This document shows, in pieces, positions 8,384 to 15,431 of a DNA stretch of 64,000 nucleotides. The first letter of the stretch is position 1; every line of letters starts with the position of its first letter. The translations under genes were made by a program, and so were the position numbers. Under the pieces are notes generated by a model. That model made no database searches. It had not been told where the DNA came from and was given only the letters and a program-made list of their open reading frames with translations. The stretch is from Actinomycetota bacterium (GTDB lineage Bacteria > Actinomycetota > UBA4738 > HRBIN12), in the NCBI GenBank assembly GCA_035640355.1, contig DASQWI010000006.1, forward strand, positions 1 through 64,000. Reading direction: 5' to 3'.

Positions 8384-8817
8384 GCGGTCTTCGCGGCGTC
8401 GACCGCCGCGCGGACACGCCCTTCCCATTCCCGCAGCAGCTCGCGAAGGTCTCGGTTGGCCATCCCCAGATAGGTCACGTTCCGCCGACGAACGCGTCGT
8501 TTGGTCGGACGCCCGAATCCGCCGAGCGACGGTCGGAGCGGCTCTTCCGGAGGCTGCAGTGGGGGCGGCTGCACGAAGTAGAACGCGACTCGTTCGTCGC
8601 CGCCTCCGAGCTCGACGAGGAGGACCGGCGACCCGCGGAGCCGTCGCGTTCGCGTCACCTCGGAAAGAGACCAGCGTTTCACGCCGAGCGGATCGTCCGT
8701 GGGCGTGAACTCGAGCGCGCCTTCGCCGATCGTCAGCGAACCCTTGACACCCTCCATCGACGCGCCGCGACCCAGCGGGACGATCCAAACGGTGACTGAG
8801 GGGGTCATCGCGCCCAT
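8380..8817 (-). CDS. Hypothetical protein with PH/GRAM-like fold
   Basis: A 145-residue protein read from ATG 8817 (or the second Met at 8808). The first half, with a strand pattern around [13 protein letters not shown] and [21 protein letters not shown], resembles bacterial PH-like or GRAM domains. The middle is proline-rich and the end is a basic, amphipathic helix. No membrane segment or catalytic motif is seen. The gene is on the opposite strand in the middle of the rplU-rpmA-obgE cluster: it is convergent with rpmA and divergent from obgE, whose ATG is 39 bases away. Its function is unknown, and the fold call is by pattern only. Confidence 0.65.
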   Translation of the reverse strand: MGAMTPSVTVWIVPLGRGASMEGVKGSLTIGEGALEFTPTDDPLGVKRWSLSEVTRTRRLRGSPVLLVELGGGDERVAFYFVQPPPLQPPEEPLRPSLGGFGRPTKRRVRRRNVTYLGMANRDLRELLREWEGRVRAAVDAAKTA

Positions 8818-8856
8818 GATGCCGCCGGCCCATCCGTTTCGGCCACAATCGCGTGT

Positions 8857-10113
8857 ATGGCCTTCGTCGACGAGGTGACCGTGTTCGCTCGCGGCGGACG
8901 AGGCGGTGATGGGTCCGCGGCGATGCTGAGCGAGCCGTTCAAGCCACGCGGGGGTCCCGACGGTGGCGACGGCGGCAACGGCGGCAATGTCGTGTTCCAG
9001 GTGTCGACCGGTATTCGCGACCTGTCGTCGCTCGCCGACCACCCGCACCAGCGCGCCGAAAGCGGCAAGTCGGGAGGACGGCGCCGGCGAACCGGCGCCG
9101 TCGGGGAGGATCTCGTCGTGCTCGTTCCGGACGGCACGCGGGTCGAGGACGAGGAAGGTCTGCTCGCCGACCTGGTCGGGGAGGGCGCACGCGCGGTGGT
9201 CGCGCGGGGCGGCCGAGGAGGCCGAGGCAACGCTTCGCTCGTCTCGGCGAAGAACCGGGTGCCGCGCACGTCCGAAGCGGGGGAGCCCGGCGAGGAGAGG
9301 CGCCTTCGCGTCGAGTTGCGCATCGTGGCCGACCTCGGACTGGTCGGCCTCCCGAACGCAGGCAAGTCGACGCTGCTCGCGTCGCTCACCGCGGCCCGCC
9401 CGAAGATCGCTGCGTACCCGTTCACCACCCTGGCGCCGAACCTCGGCGTCGCCGAAGATGACGACGCACGTTTCGTCGTCGCGGACGTGCCCGGTCTCAT
9501 CGAGGGCGCCAGCGCGGGACGCGGGCTCGGCCACCGGTTCCTTCGCCACGTCACGCGATGCCGCGCGCTCGTCTACGTGGTCGACCTCTCATCGGACGAC
9601 CCGGCCGCGGACCTGTCGACCCTGCGGGCGGAGCTCGACGAGTACGACACTTCGCTCTCGCGTCGGCCATCAGTAGTGGTCGGGACCAAGCGTGACCTCG
9701 CCCCAGACGTCGACGTGAACGGAGCGCTCGGTCACGGAGCCATCGCGGTTTCCGCCGTCACCGGCGAGGGGATGGACGACCTCCGGGATCTTCTGTCGCG
9801 GCTCTCCGCCGAGGCGGAGGCCGCCGAGGAGCAACGTCGCCCGTACGTGGTCCTAAGGCCGGCACGGCCGCGGTTCGTGGTAACGAGAGAAGGTGACCGG
9901 TTCCGGGTCGTCGGCCGCGGGGTCGAACGCTGGGTGGCGGAGACGGACATGGACGACCCGGCGAAGGTCGTGCGCCTACAACGACGGCTCGTGCGCGAAG
10001 GCGTGGAGCGGCAGCTCGTCGCTGCGGGCGCCCGCCGCGGCGACGAGGTCGTGATCGGGAGCGTGGCGTTCGAGTTCCTTCCGGACGAGGAGATCGCCGA
10101 TGGGACGACGTGA
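8857..10113 (+). CDS. obgE: GTPase ObgE/CgtA
   Basis: A 418-residue protein with the three-domain architecture of actinobacterial Obg. The glycine-rich OBG domain (about 1-158) contains GGRGGDG and GGRGGRGN motifs. The G domain has a P-loop G164-LPNAGKS, a DVPGLIEGA switch II, TKRD for guanine specificity and an SAVTGEG G5. The C-terminal OCT domain (about 340-410) ends before an acidic tail. Obg binds the 50S subunit and is involved in its assembly and the stringent response. CACAAT lies 7 bases before the ATG with no Shine-Dalgarno, which may be a near-leaderless promoter. The 3' end overlaps the next gene by 14 bases. Confidence 0.96.
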   Translation: MAFVDEVTVFARGGRGGDGSAAMLSEPFKPRGGPDGGDGGNGGNVVFQVSTGIRDLSSLADHPHQRAESGKSGGRRRRTGAVGEDLVVLVPDGTRVEDEEGLLADLVGEGARAVVARGGRGGRGNASLVSAKNRVPRTSEAGEPGEERRLRVELRIVADLGLVGLPNAGKSTLLASLTAARPKIAAYPFTTLAPNLGVAEDDDARFVVADVPGLIEGASAGRGLGHRFLRHVTRCRALVYVVDLSSDDPAADLSTLRAELDEYDTSLSRRPSVVVGTKRDLAPDVDVNGALGHGAIAVSAVTGEGMDDLRDLLSRLSAEAEAAEEQRRPYVVLRPARPRFVVTREGDRFRVVGRGVERWVAETDMDDPAKVVRLQRRLVREGVERQLVAAGARRGDEVVIGSVAFEFLPDEEIADGTT

Positions 10114-10564
10114 AGACCTGCTTCGGCAAGAGGCGGGGGCGTGGGGCAGGATCGATGGTGTCGTCGAGTCCGTGTCGGCGGCCGAGCTGGTTCGACCCGG
10201 CTACACGGTCGAGGGGTGGTCGGCGAAGGACATGATGGCCCACATCGCGGCGTGGTCGAACGTCGCCGCGGGCGTCCTTCGCGAGATCTCGGCGGGAAAG
10301 AGGAGCGGTCATCACGCCTGGGACGAGCCTGGTGGCGTCGACCGACTCAACGCCGAGTGGTTCGAGCGCGACCGGGAACTCGACGTCGACACGGTTCGGT
10401 CGGAATGGCACGCCTCGCGCACGCGAATGCTCGAGGCCTTCGGCGCGCTTGACGAGATCACTCCGGACGCCGGCGAGTGGTTCGAGGAGAGTGGGCCGTC
10501 GCACTACGCCGAGCACATGCCCGACCTCGAACGATGGGTCATGCGGATGCGCAGCGAACGGTGA
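10100..10564 (+). CDS. DinB-like / maleylpyruvate isomerase N-terminal-type protein
   Basis: A 154-residue soluble protein that looks like a four-helix DinB/MDMPI-fold domain. The segment VEGWSAKDMMAHIAAWSNV is the typical second-helix signature (WsxkdvlaHlaaW) with a histidine that can bind metal in this superfamily; a second conserved His is in the SHYAEHMPDLERW segment near the end. Its ATG lies inside the last codons of obgE, giving a 14-base overlap, so it is co-translated with obgE. Members act as thiol-dependent transferases or isomerases, but the substrate here cannot be told. Confidence 0.7.
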   Translation: MGRREDLLRQEAGAWGRIDGVVESVSAAELVRPGYTVEGWSAKDMMAHIAAWSNVAAGVLREISAGKRSGHHAWDEPGGVDRLNAEWFERDRELDVDTVRSEWHASRTRMLEAFGALDEITPDAGEWFEESGPSHYAEHMPDLERWVMRMRSER

Positions 10565-10596
10565 TGTGCCTCGACGGCGCGCGCCGGAACGGGCCG

Positions 10597-10602
10597 TAGG
10601 AT
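10597..10602 (+). promoter_or_regulatory. Putative -10 box for nadD (leaderless type)
   Basis: TAGGAT ends 7 bases before the nadD ATG. No Shine-Dalgarno is present, so transcription would start at or next to the A of the start codon. Confidence 0.5.
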
Positions 10603-10609
10603 TGCCTGA

Positions 10610-11203
10610 ATGGGACGGCGCCTCGGAGTGATGGGTGGAACCTTCGACCCCATCCACTACGGCCACCTCACCACCGCGGAGGAGGCGCTCGGACAGTTCT
10701 CCCTCGATGAGGTGGTGTTCGTCCCGACGGGTACGCCGTGGATGAAGGAGGAGCGCGACGTCTCGCCGGCGGAGCATCGATACCTGATGACGGTGATCGC
10801 GACGGCGAGCAATCCGCGGTTCCGAGTGTCGCGCATCGAGATCGATCGGGAGGGACCCACCTACACGGTGGAGACGCTTCGCGCGCTCGCGGCCGACAAC
10901 CCGGACGCGGAGCTCTACTTCATCACCGGCGCGGACGCGATGCTCGAGATCTTCGAATGGAAGGACACCGACGAGGTCCTCTCGCTCGCGCACTTCATCG
11001 CGGCGACGCGACCCGGGTACGACCTCGCTCGGTTCGAGGCGCTGACGCCGACGCGGCATCCGAACGTAAGCCTGATGAACATCCCGGCCCTGGCGATCAG
11101 CTCGACGGACCTTCGAGAACGCGTTCACGGTGGTCGCCCCATCCGCTACCTCGTCCCCGAGGGCGTGAAGAGCTACATCGAGAAGGCAGCGTTGTACTTA
11201 TGA
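10610..11203 (+). CDS. nadD: Nicotinate-nucleotide adenylyltransferase
   Basis: A 197-residue enzyme of the nucleotidyltransferase alpha/beta-phosphodiesterase superfamily. It shows the GGTFDPIH opening, the H16-x-G-H19 active-site motif, a YTVETLRAL segment and a late [10 protein letters not shown] motif, the ISSTxxR signature. It adenylates nicotinate mononucleotide to deamido-NAD in NAD biosynthesis. It has a leaderless-type promoter. Downstream comes rsfS, as in most actinobacteria and Firmicutes, but a short ATGA-overlapping reading frame intervenes at 11200-11349. Confidence 0.96.
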   Translation: MGRRLGVMGGTFDPIHYGHLTTAEEALGQFSLDEVVFVPTGTPWMKEERDVSPAEHRYLMTVIATASNPRFRVSRIEIDREGPTYTVETLRALAADNPDAELYFITGADAMLEIFEWKDTDEVLSLAHFIAATRPGYDLARFEALTPTRHPNVSLMNIPALAISSTDLRERVHGGRPIRYLVPEGVKSYIEKAALYL

Positions 11204-11349
11204 CAGGGGGCTCGGTCGTGAGAGGTCAACCGAGACACATCGAGCTCGGCGAGCGTGTGCGAGACTTGCCCGGCATGAAACCTGAACGTGTCGATGTCAT
11301 CAGGCCTCGCGTCCGGCTCGTGATCGCAGGGAAGGACTTCACAGGTTGA
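11200..11349 (+). pseudogene. Short reading frame with Ppx/GppA-like tail motif
   Basis: A 49-codon frame starts inside the nadD stop (ATGA). Its middle reads ERVRDLPGMKPERVDVI, which resembles the R-x-LPGM-x-P-x-RADVI segment near the end of the conserved domain of exopolyphosphatase/GppA proteins. The expected following VAGA-type segment is lost. It could be the remnant of a ppx-like gene or a small translated protein coupled to nadD. The resemblance is from memory of the family and rests on about 17 residues, so the call is tentative. Confidence 0.35.
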
Positions 11350-11367
11350 ACGACCCCGAAGGACGGC

Positions 11368-11760
11368 GTGCCGGGTAGACCGCCGGACGCTGAGGAAAGC
11401 CGAGAGGCCGCGGTCGCGGCGGCGCGCGCGGCGGCCGCGAAGCAGGCCGAGCACATCACGATCCTCGACGTGCACGGGCTGATCGTGATCACGGACTACT
11501 TCGTGATCTGCTCCGGCACGACGGAGCGACAGGTCCGAACGATCGTCGAGGAGATCGAGAAAGCCCTCCGCGACCTCGGCCGCAAACCCGCGCGACGCGA
11601 GGGGGAGACCGAGAGACGGTGGGTGCTCCTCGACTACGTCGACCTCGTGGTCCACGTGTTCACCGAGCAGGAGCGTGAGTACTACGACCTGGAGCGCCTT
11701 TGGGGCGACGCGCCGCGTTCGGCCTGGGAGGACGAGGGGATCGCGAGCTCATCCGGCTAG
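11368..11760 (+). CDS. rsfS: Ribosomal silencing factor RsfS
   Basis: A 130-residue protein starting with GTG 11368. The family core is clear: ILDVHGLIVITDYFVICSG near residues 32-50, TERQVRTIVEEIE, then RWVLLDYVDLVVHVF and the YYDLERLWGDAP ending. RsfS binds L14 on the large subunit and blocks subunit joining when nutrients are short. It follows nadD, the standard arrangement, and is the last gene before the tRNA. Confidence 0.94.
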   Translation: MPGRPPDAEESREAAVAAARAAAAKQAEHITILDVHGLIVITDYFVICSGTTERQVRTIVEEIEKALRDLGRKPARREGETERRWVLLDYVDLVVHVFTEQEREYYDLERLWGDAPRSAWEDEGIASSSG

Positions 11761-11792
11761 GGTCGACGGGCGGGAACGCCGAAAACGTTCGC

Positions 11793-11798
11793 TACACT
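11793..11798 (+). promoter_or_regulatory. Putative -10 box of the tRNA-Ala gene
   Basis: TACACT ends 12 bases before the first base of the mature tRNA. No clear -35 box is seen at the right distance. Confidence 0.4.
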
Positions 11799-11810
11799 GA
11801 CCGTTCGTAC

Positions 11811-11883
11811 GGGCCCATAGCTCAGCTGGTAGAGCGCATGGCTGGCAGCCATGAGGTCAGGGGTTCGAATCCCCTTGGGTCCA
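11811..11883 (+). tRNA. tRNA-Ala (anticodon GGC)
   Basis: A complete cloverleaf can be folded. The 7-bp acceptor GGGCCCA pairs with TGGGTCC with one G-T pair. The D arm is GCTC-AGCTGGTA-GAGC, the anticodon stem CATGG/CCATG encloses CTGGCAG with anticodon GGC, and the T arm is GGGG-TTCGAAT-CCCC. The discriminator base is A. The 3' CCA is not encoded. The gene has its own -10 box and stands at the left edge of a stretch of accessory-looking genes. Confidence 0.96.
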
Positions 11884-12003
11884 CTTCCGCAGCTCAGATG
11901 TTTGCCCCAGAAGAAGGAGCCTCAAAAGGAGTTCGCTCACACTGAAGATTGCAAGATCAACTGGCTTCACGGCCTGATGTTCGAGCGGGACGAGAACGGG
12001 TAG
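11884..12003 (+). pseudogene. Possible gene remnant directly after the tRNA
   Basis: From the base after the tRNA to a TAG at 12001-12003 one frame stays open and reads like real protein: a lysine-rich part with KKEPQKEFAHTEDC, then INWLHGLMFERDENG. It has no start codon of its own and no Shine-Dalgarno. It looks like the 3' end of a lost gene, left behind by deletion or integration beside the tRNA. I do not recognise the family, and chance cannot be excluded in 40 codons. Confidence 0.25.
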
Positions 12004-12296
12004 CGTCAGGCTTCGCCGCGCGCCACGTCTTCGCCCAGGCCGTGACCTCGTGCCGTTCCCACAACAATCCTGATGATCTGACGCGACCGGAGCTGGGAAG
12101 CGTCGCTCGCCTTTGCCTCGTTCCGGCGTCTGGATAGGGGGGACGCGACGGATGGCCCGAACGGGTCAGTTCTTCCGGATGGTCGCGACGGGGGCTGTAG
12201 AACCATCGCGCGACATGACTGCTGATGCGGCGGGATGCTACTGAAGTGCCTTCCATAGAGGGATGAGCATTCGCCGTTCATCAGGAGCCTGCGGCC
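12004..12296. other. Intergenic stretch without a recognisable gene
   Basis: No frame in this stretch has convincing protein character on either strand. No tRNA-derived direct repeat was seen by eye. The only functional mark is the AGGAG Shine-Dalgarno at 12283-12287 that belongs to the following gene. Confidence 0.5.
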
Positions 12297-13463
12297 ATGT
12301 CGATCGTCGAACGCTCCGCCCCATCGTTCGCGCAGCCCGGTGCAGCGGAGAACGATCGGCTCCGCGTGATCACTGCGGGCCGTGTCGGCAACATGGAGGC
12401 GCGTCTCGGCACTAGTGGCTTCGACGTCGTCGCGATTGCCGACACCGAAGAAGAACTGATCGTCGCCCTGTCGGCGGACGACCCGGACGCGATCGTCGTC
12501 GAGGCCAACCTATGCGAGACCCTCGAGCACGTCCGCGAGCTGGCACCCGACGCCGTCGTCATCGCCGTGGGCGACCACACGCCAGCTGGCGCACTCGGCC
12601 GCATCGATCGAGGCGTATCGGGGACCGTGATGGCGGGACTCCTGCATGCCCTCGTCGCCGAGGGCGTCGGTGGGGCCGTGGTCTGGGGATTTCTCCCCGC
12701 GAGCCCGACGACGGGGCCGGTCAGCGCTCCTGAGCATGTCAGTGCCTCGCTCCTGTCCGCGAAGATCGTGGCCACCGGGACGCACATCGCGCACGCCGTC
12801 CAGGAACACACCGGGTTGATTGCGACGGCGGGTGCTGTCGTTGCGACGGCGTCGGTAAGCGTGGTGCTCACGTTGGGTGCTCCCCGGGTCCACCAGGACC
12901 CGAAACCGGCGCGCGTTCCCGAACGGGCTGTCGAGGTGGTAACCCATGATTCGACGGGCGCGACGACCGAACCGACACGAGCGCCCGTCGCTAAGGCCTC
13001 TACTGCCGAGCCTGGTGACCATCGAGCCACGCAATCGGCCGCCTACATGTCGCCCAGAGACGACGGTCTCGATGCCCCGCCGCAGAAGCTTGGGAAACCG
13101 CTGGATGAGACGCCACCGCCCGACGAGACGCCACAGCCGGACACGAACCCCCCGTCGCAGGAGGTAGCGCCGCCCGTTGACACGACTCCTCCACCGGCAA
13201 ACGACGCGACGCATCCGCCCGGCATCGCAAAGGGGTGGAACGAGCAGCGTCCTCCGAAGAACGACGACGACGGGAACCATACGGGGTGGAGCAACAACTC
13301 CGTCCCCGACGGGCTCCCGCCGGCGGGCGCGGGGCTCGGGCCCGAGGCCGCCACCGACGACGTGGTGCGGCCCGACGCCGGCGAAGACGCGGCGGCGTCC
13401 GGCAGCCGGCGAGACGCGTCTGCTACCGAGAGCTCAGACGCGACCGCGACCGCTGACGTGTAG
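12297..13463 (+). CDS. Membrane-anchored pseudo-receiver protein with proline-rich tail
   Basis: A 388-residue protein with an AGGAG Shine-Dalgarno 9 bases before ATG 12297. Residues about 22-125 look like a CheY-type receiver, but the acidic pocket after the first strand is missing and the phosphoacceptor position carries Glu (E69 in IVVEAN). One membrane helix follows (about 173-195). The remaining half is low-complexity: rich in Pro, Asp and Thr, with repeated PPPDETPQPDT-like units, then a Gly/Asn-rich WN-x-x-x patch and an acidic end. The predicted layout is a cytoplasmic pseudo-receiver with a disordered outside tail. Function is unknown. It lies in the accessory-looking stretch after the tRNA. 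Confidence 0.6.
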   Translation: MSIVERSAPSFAQPGAAENDRLRVITAGRVGNMEARLGTSGFDVVAIADTEEELIVALSADDPDAIVVEANLCETLEHVRELAPDAVVIAVGDHTPAGALGRIDRGVSGTVMAGLLHALVAEGVGGAVVWGFLPASPTTGPVSAPEHVSASLLSAKIVATGTHIAHAVQEHTGLIATAGAVVATASVSVVLTLGAPRVHQDPKPARVPERAVEVVTHDSTGATTEPTRAPVAKASTAEPGDHRATQSAAYMSPRDDGLDAPPQKLGKPLDETPPPDETPQPDTNPPSQEVAPPVDTTPPPANDATHPPGIAKGWNEQRPPKNDDDGNHTGWSNNSVPDGLPPAGAGLGPEAATDDVVRPDAGEDAAASGSRRDASATESSDATATADV

Positions 13464-13971
13464 TCCACCGAGGGTCTCGGCTCTCGCACCGAGCCGCTGC
13501 TGCAAGACGCAGCCCTCGAATTCCGGCGACATGCCCGCGCCAATCGTCGGGGCCGCCGGATTCGCTCGTCGACCGCCACCGGGTTCTCGAGAGGAATCGT
13601 GCGGTCACTGCCTAGATCCGGGCGGACGCGCGAGCGTGCGCAGATGGAAACGTTGTCCGCGGATTCCGAGGGATAGTCAACGTAGGCACGGAAATCTGCG
13701 CGTTGACTGCTGGATCTGTTGCTGCGGCGTCAGCCTTGATCAAGAATGACTTGCGACGCAGGACGACCGGTCTACTGATCAAGTCTGACCCCTCCGCGTG
13801 GCCGAGATCGCCTAGCTTCGAGTTGAGCCACCAATGCGCTGGTGCGACCTGCGCAAATGCGACGGCGCCTTGGAGCTGCTGCGCCGCAACGAGCCGTAAG
13901 CGCGACGGGAACGAATCCTTTTGTGGACGCGTGGGTATGTGACGGCCGCGGAACAGGAGGAGGTGTCGCTG
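13464..13971. other. Long intergenic stretch, no gene recognised
   Basis: The 508 bases before the PRC-barrel gene contain only short frames with unlikely composition. A small CTCGG/CCGAG inverted repeat just after the preceding stop may be a weak transcript end. Close to the next gene is a good GGAGGAGG Shine-Dalgarno. Base composition is somewhat less GC-biased than in the flanking housekeeping genes, which fits decayed or acquired DNA. Nothing else can be supported. Confidence 0.45.
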
Positions 13972-14313
13972 ATGCCGCATACGGATCTGTGGACGTACCC
14001 CGCGGACGTGCAAGCAACGAGGAAGGCGCTTGTCGGCTGTGACGTTCAGGCGCGAGATGGCTCGATCGGGAAGGTCGATGAGGCTACCGAGGAGACCGGC
14101 CGCGCTCACCTTGTCGTAGATACCGGTCCGTGGATTCTCGGCCGGAAGGTCGTCATCCCGGCCGGGACGATTGAGCGGATCGACATCGATGATCAGGCGA
14201 TCTTCGTCAGCCTGTCGAAGGAGCAGATCAAGAACTCTCCTGAGTTCGATCCCACGCGGTTCGACGACGATTACCGGACGCGGCTCGGAACGTATTACGA
14301 ACCGTACGTCTGA
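13972..14313 (+). CDS. PRC-barrel domain protein
   Basis: A 113-residue protein from ATG 13972, chosen because GGAGGAGG lies 9 bases upstream; an in-frame start at 13921 has no such signal. Residues about 20-75 (GCDVQARDGSIGKVDEATEE, then LVVDTGPWILGRKVVIPAG and a final VSLSKEQIKNSPEF) follow the beta-barrel pattern of stress-type PRC-barrel proteins, which often end with an R-x-x-Y tail as here (YYEPYV). Such proteins are small, soluble and often stress-induced; their role is poorly known. It is followed by a perfect 15-bp hairpin. Confidence 0.75.
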   Translation: MPHTDLWTYPADVQATRKALVGCDVQARDGSIGKVDEATEETGRAHLVVDTGPWILGRKVVIPAGTIERIDIDDQAIFVSLSKEQIKNSPEFDPTRFDDDYRTRLGTYYEPYV

Positions 14314-14335
14314 TAAGCAAGGAGCTGGCATCAAC

Positions 14336-14369
14336 CCGGAACGGAGGCGGGGAACCGCCTCCGTTCCGG
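14336..14369 (+). terminator. Perfect 15-bp GC-rich hairpin with GGAA loop
   Basis: Bases 14336-14350 pair perfectly with 14355-14369 around a GGAA (GNRA-type) tetraloop. It lies 22 bases after the PRC-barrel stop and has no T-run behind it. It may end transcription in the manner of U-less high-GC terminators or protect a 3' end. Confidence 0.6.
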
Positions 14370-14386
14370 CCAAACCGACGCCGAAC

Positions 14387-14524
14387 ATGCGCGGCGGACC
14401 GGGATGGTGGAAGCGAATGGGGGAGGTCCTCCCTCAGAGACATGACCTCTGGTGGACGCTGCGCGAGGAGGACACCACTGCCGCTCTCGCCCAGCAGATC
14501 CTTCTGGCCATTGAGGAGCACTGA
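14387..14524 (+). CDS. Possible small protein (45 residues)
   Basis: An ATG at 14387 opens a short frame that reads like a genuine protein: GGPGWWKRMGEVLPQRHDLW followed by a helical TAALAQQILLAIEEH ending. It is tryptophan-rich at the start and amphipathic at the end. There is no clear Shine-Dalgarno and the hairpin lies just upstream, so expression is uncertain. I know no family for it. Confidence 0.35.
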   Translation: MRGGPGWWKRMGEVLPQRHDLWWTLREEDTTAALAQQILLAIEEH

Positions 14525-14592
14525 TTGCCGGCCATGCGAGCGCAGATGCACTAGCTACCGATCGGGAAGAGCGGTGAGCTCGACCTGGATGG

Positions 14593-14802
14593 CTAGACGA
14601 ACTCTCGGTCCAAGGTCTCGCTGAGACTGCGGAGGGCTTCCCGCGCCGCTTCGCACTGGTCCTTGATTTCCTTGGTTCGCCGCTCTATCTGCTCGACCGT
14701 CTCCCACTCTTCATCCACGATGCGCCGTCGCGCTGCGGAGCGCGTGACGAACGCGGGAAGGCTAGGGGCGTAGGTGGGAACGGCAGGATCGCCATCAGCC
14801 AC
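14593..14802 (-). CDS. Small coiled-coil protein (69 residues)
   Basis: A reverse-strand frame from GTG 14802. The first 24 residues are variable; then RRIVDEEWETVEQIERRTKEIKDQCEAAREALRSLSETLD gives a continuous, highly charged helix with heptad spacing, hence a likely coiled coil (seen residues 26-65, quoted here only to indicate the helix borders: R26 to D65). A TAAGGT hexamer ends 6 bases before the GTG, a leaderless-type promoter that supports both the gene and its start. Function is unknown. It is divergent from the next gene, which has a mirror-image promoter. Confidence 0.6.
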   Translation of the reverse strand: MADGDPAVPTYAPSLPAFVTRSAARRRIVDEEWETVEQIERRTKEIKDQCEAAREALRSLSETLDREFV

Positions 14803-14808
14803 GCATCG

Positions 14809-14814
14809 ACCTTA
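14809..14814 (-). promoter_or_regulatory. Putative -10 box of the small coiled-coil gene
   Basis: TAAGGT on the reverse strand ends 6 bases before the GTG at 14802, the exact distance for transcription from the first base of the start codon. Confidence 0.5.
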
Positions 14815-14908
14815 GCCCTCGTGCGCGGGCCGTGAAAGTCGGTCAGACGGGCTAGGAAGTGCCAAGAACCGCGATATGGCGCTAACTGGGTTGGTGGCGC
14901 ATCGCCGC

Positions 14909-14914
14909 TAGGGT
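14909..14914 (+). promoter_or_regulatory. Putative -10 box for the gene at 14921
   Basis: TAGGGT ends 6 bases before the GTG at 14921. With the reverse-strand TAAGGT at 14809-14814 it forms a divergent pair of leaderless-type promoters. Confidence 0.5.
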
Positions 14915-14920
14915 TCGGGC

Positions 14921-15403
14921 GTGGATGGCTCGTCGCTCGAAGCGATCGTCCTCTATCTGGACGAAGAGGGGATCCAGCACGTGTCTCCGCTCGGCAGCCA
15001 AACGTTGCGGGCATCATGGGATCCGAACCTCGACCCGCACGAAGCCATCGTCGATGCCGTCGCGAGCCTCGGTCTGATACCGATCATGGTCCACTCGACG
15101 TCGTGGAGGGTCGTGGACCGATCGATCCTCCTCACGTTCCTCGTCATCGTCGAGCCGCCCGGGCACGTCCCGACCACGCACGAGGTCGAGCTCGTGGCGC
15201 GAGTGGAGCTGGCACGGGGACGCGCGACCGGTCCTCCGCCAGAGGTGCACCTGACTCAGGTCGTCGAGCACGGCCTTCGGCATCTCGCATGGCTCGTGCG
15301 GGAGGACGTCGCCATCCACGAAGCGCTCACCGGATGGCCTCGAGCGCTGAGCGAGTACGACCCCGAACCGTTCCGCGCCTTCGGTCGCGAACCGGGCTCC
15401 TGA
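14921..15403 (+). CDS. Conserved-looking hypothetical protein
   Basis: A 160-residue soluble protein from GTG 14921 with a leaderless-type TAGGGT box. The sequence alternates strands and helices, for example IVLYLDEEGIQHVSP at the start, a hydrophobic ILLTFLVIVEPP strand in the middle and a helical HGLRHLAWLVREDV segment, and ends with YDPEPFRAFGREP. No membrane helix or catalytic motif is recognised. Only 13 bases separate it from the nucleotidyltransferase region downstream, with a GAGGAGG between, so they probably form one transcript. Function cannot be assigned. Confidence 0.6.
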   Translation: MDGSSLEAIVLYLDEEGIQHVSPLGSQTLRASWDPNLDPHEAIVDAVASLGLIPIMVHSTSWRVVDRSILLTFLVIVEPPGHVPTTHEVELVARVELARGRATGPPPEVHLTQVVEHGLRHLAWLVREDVAIHEALTGWPRALSEYDPEPFRAFGREPGS

Positions 15404-15431
15404 ATCGAGGAGGACCACGACCCCATCAGAT

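Noticed and set aside
11949-12281. Short forward and reverse frames between the tRNA and 12297
   Set aside because: Their composition is that of shadow frames, with no Shine-Dalgarno and no recognisable motif.
13933-13938. SigB-type -10 (GGGTAT) before the PRC-barrel gene
   Set aside because: A stress promoter would fit the gene, but no GTTT-like -35 is present at the required distance.
11884-14920. Right-hand attachment repeat of an integrated element
   Set aside because: Only a 7-base part of the T-arm sequence recurs near 14911; that is not enough to claim an attachment site.
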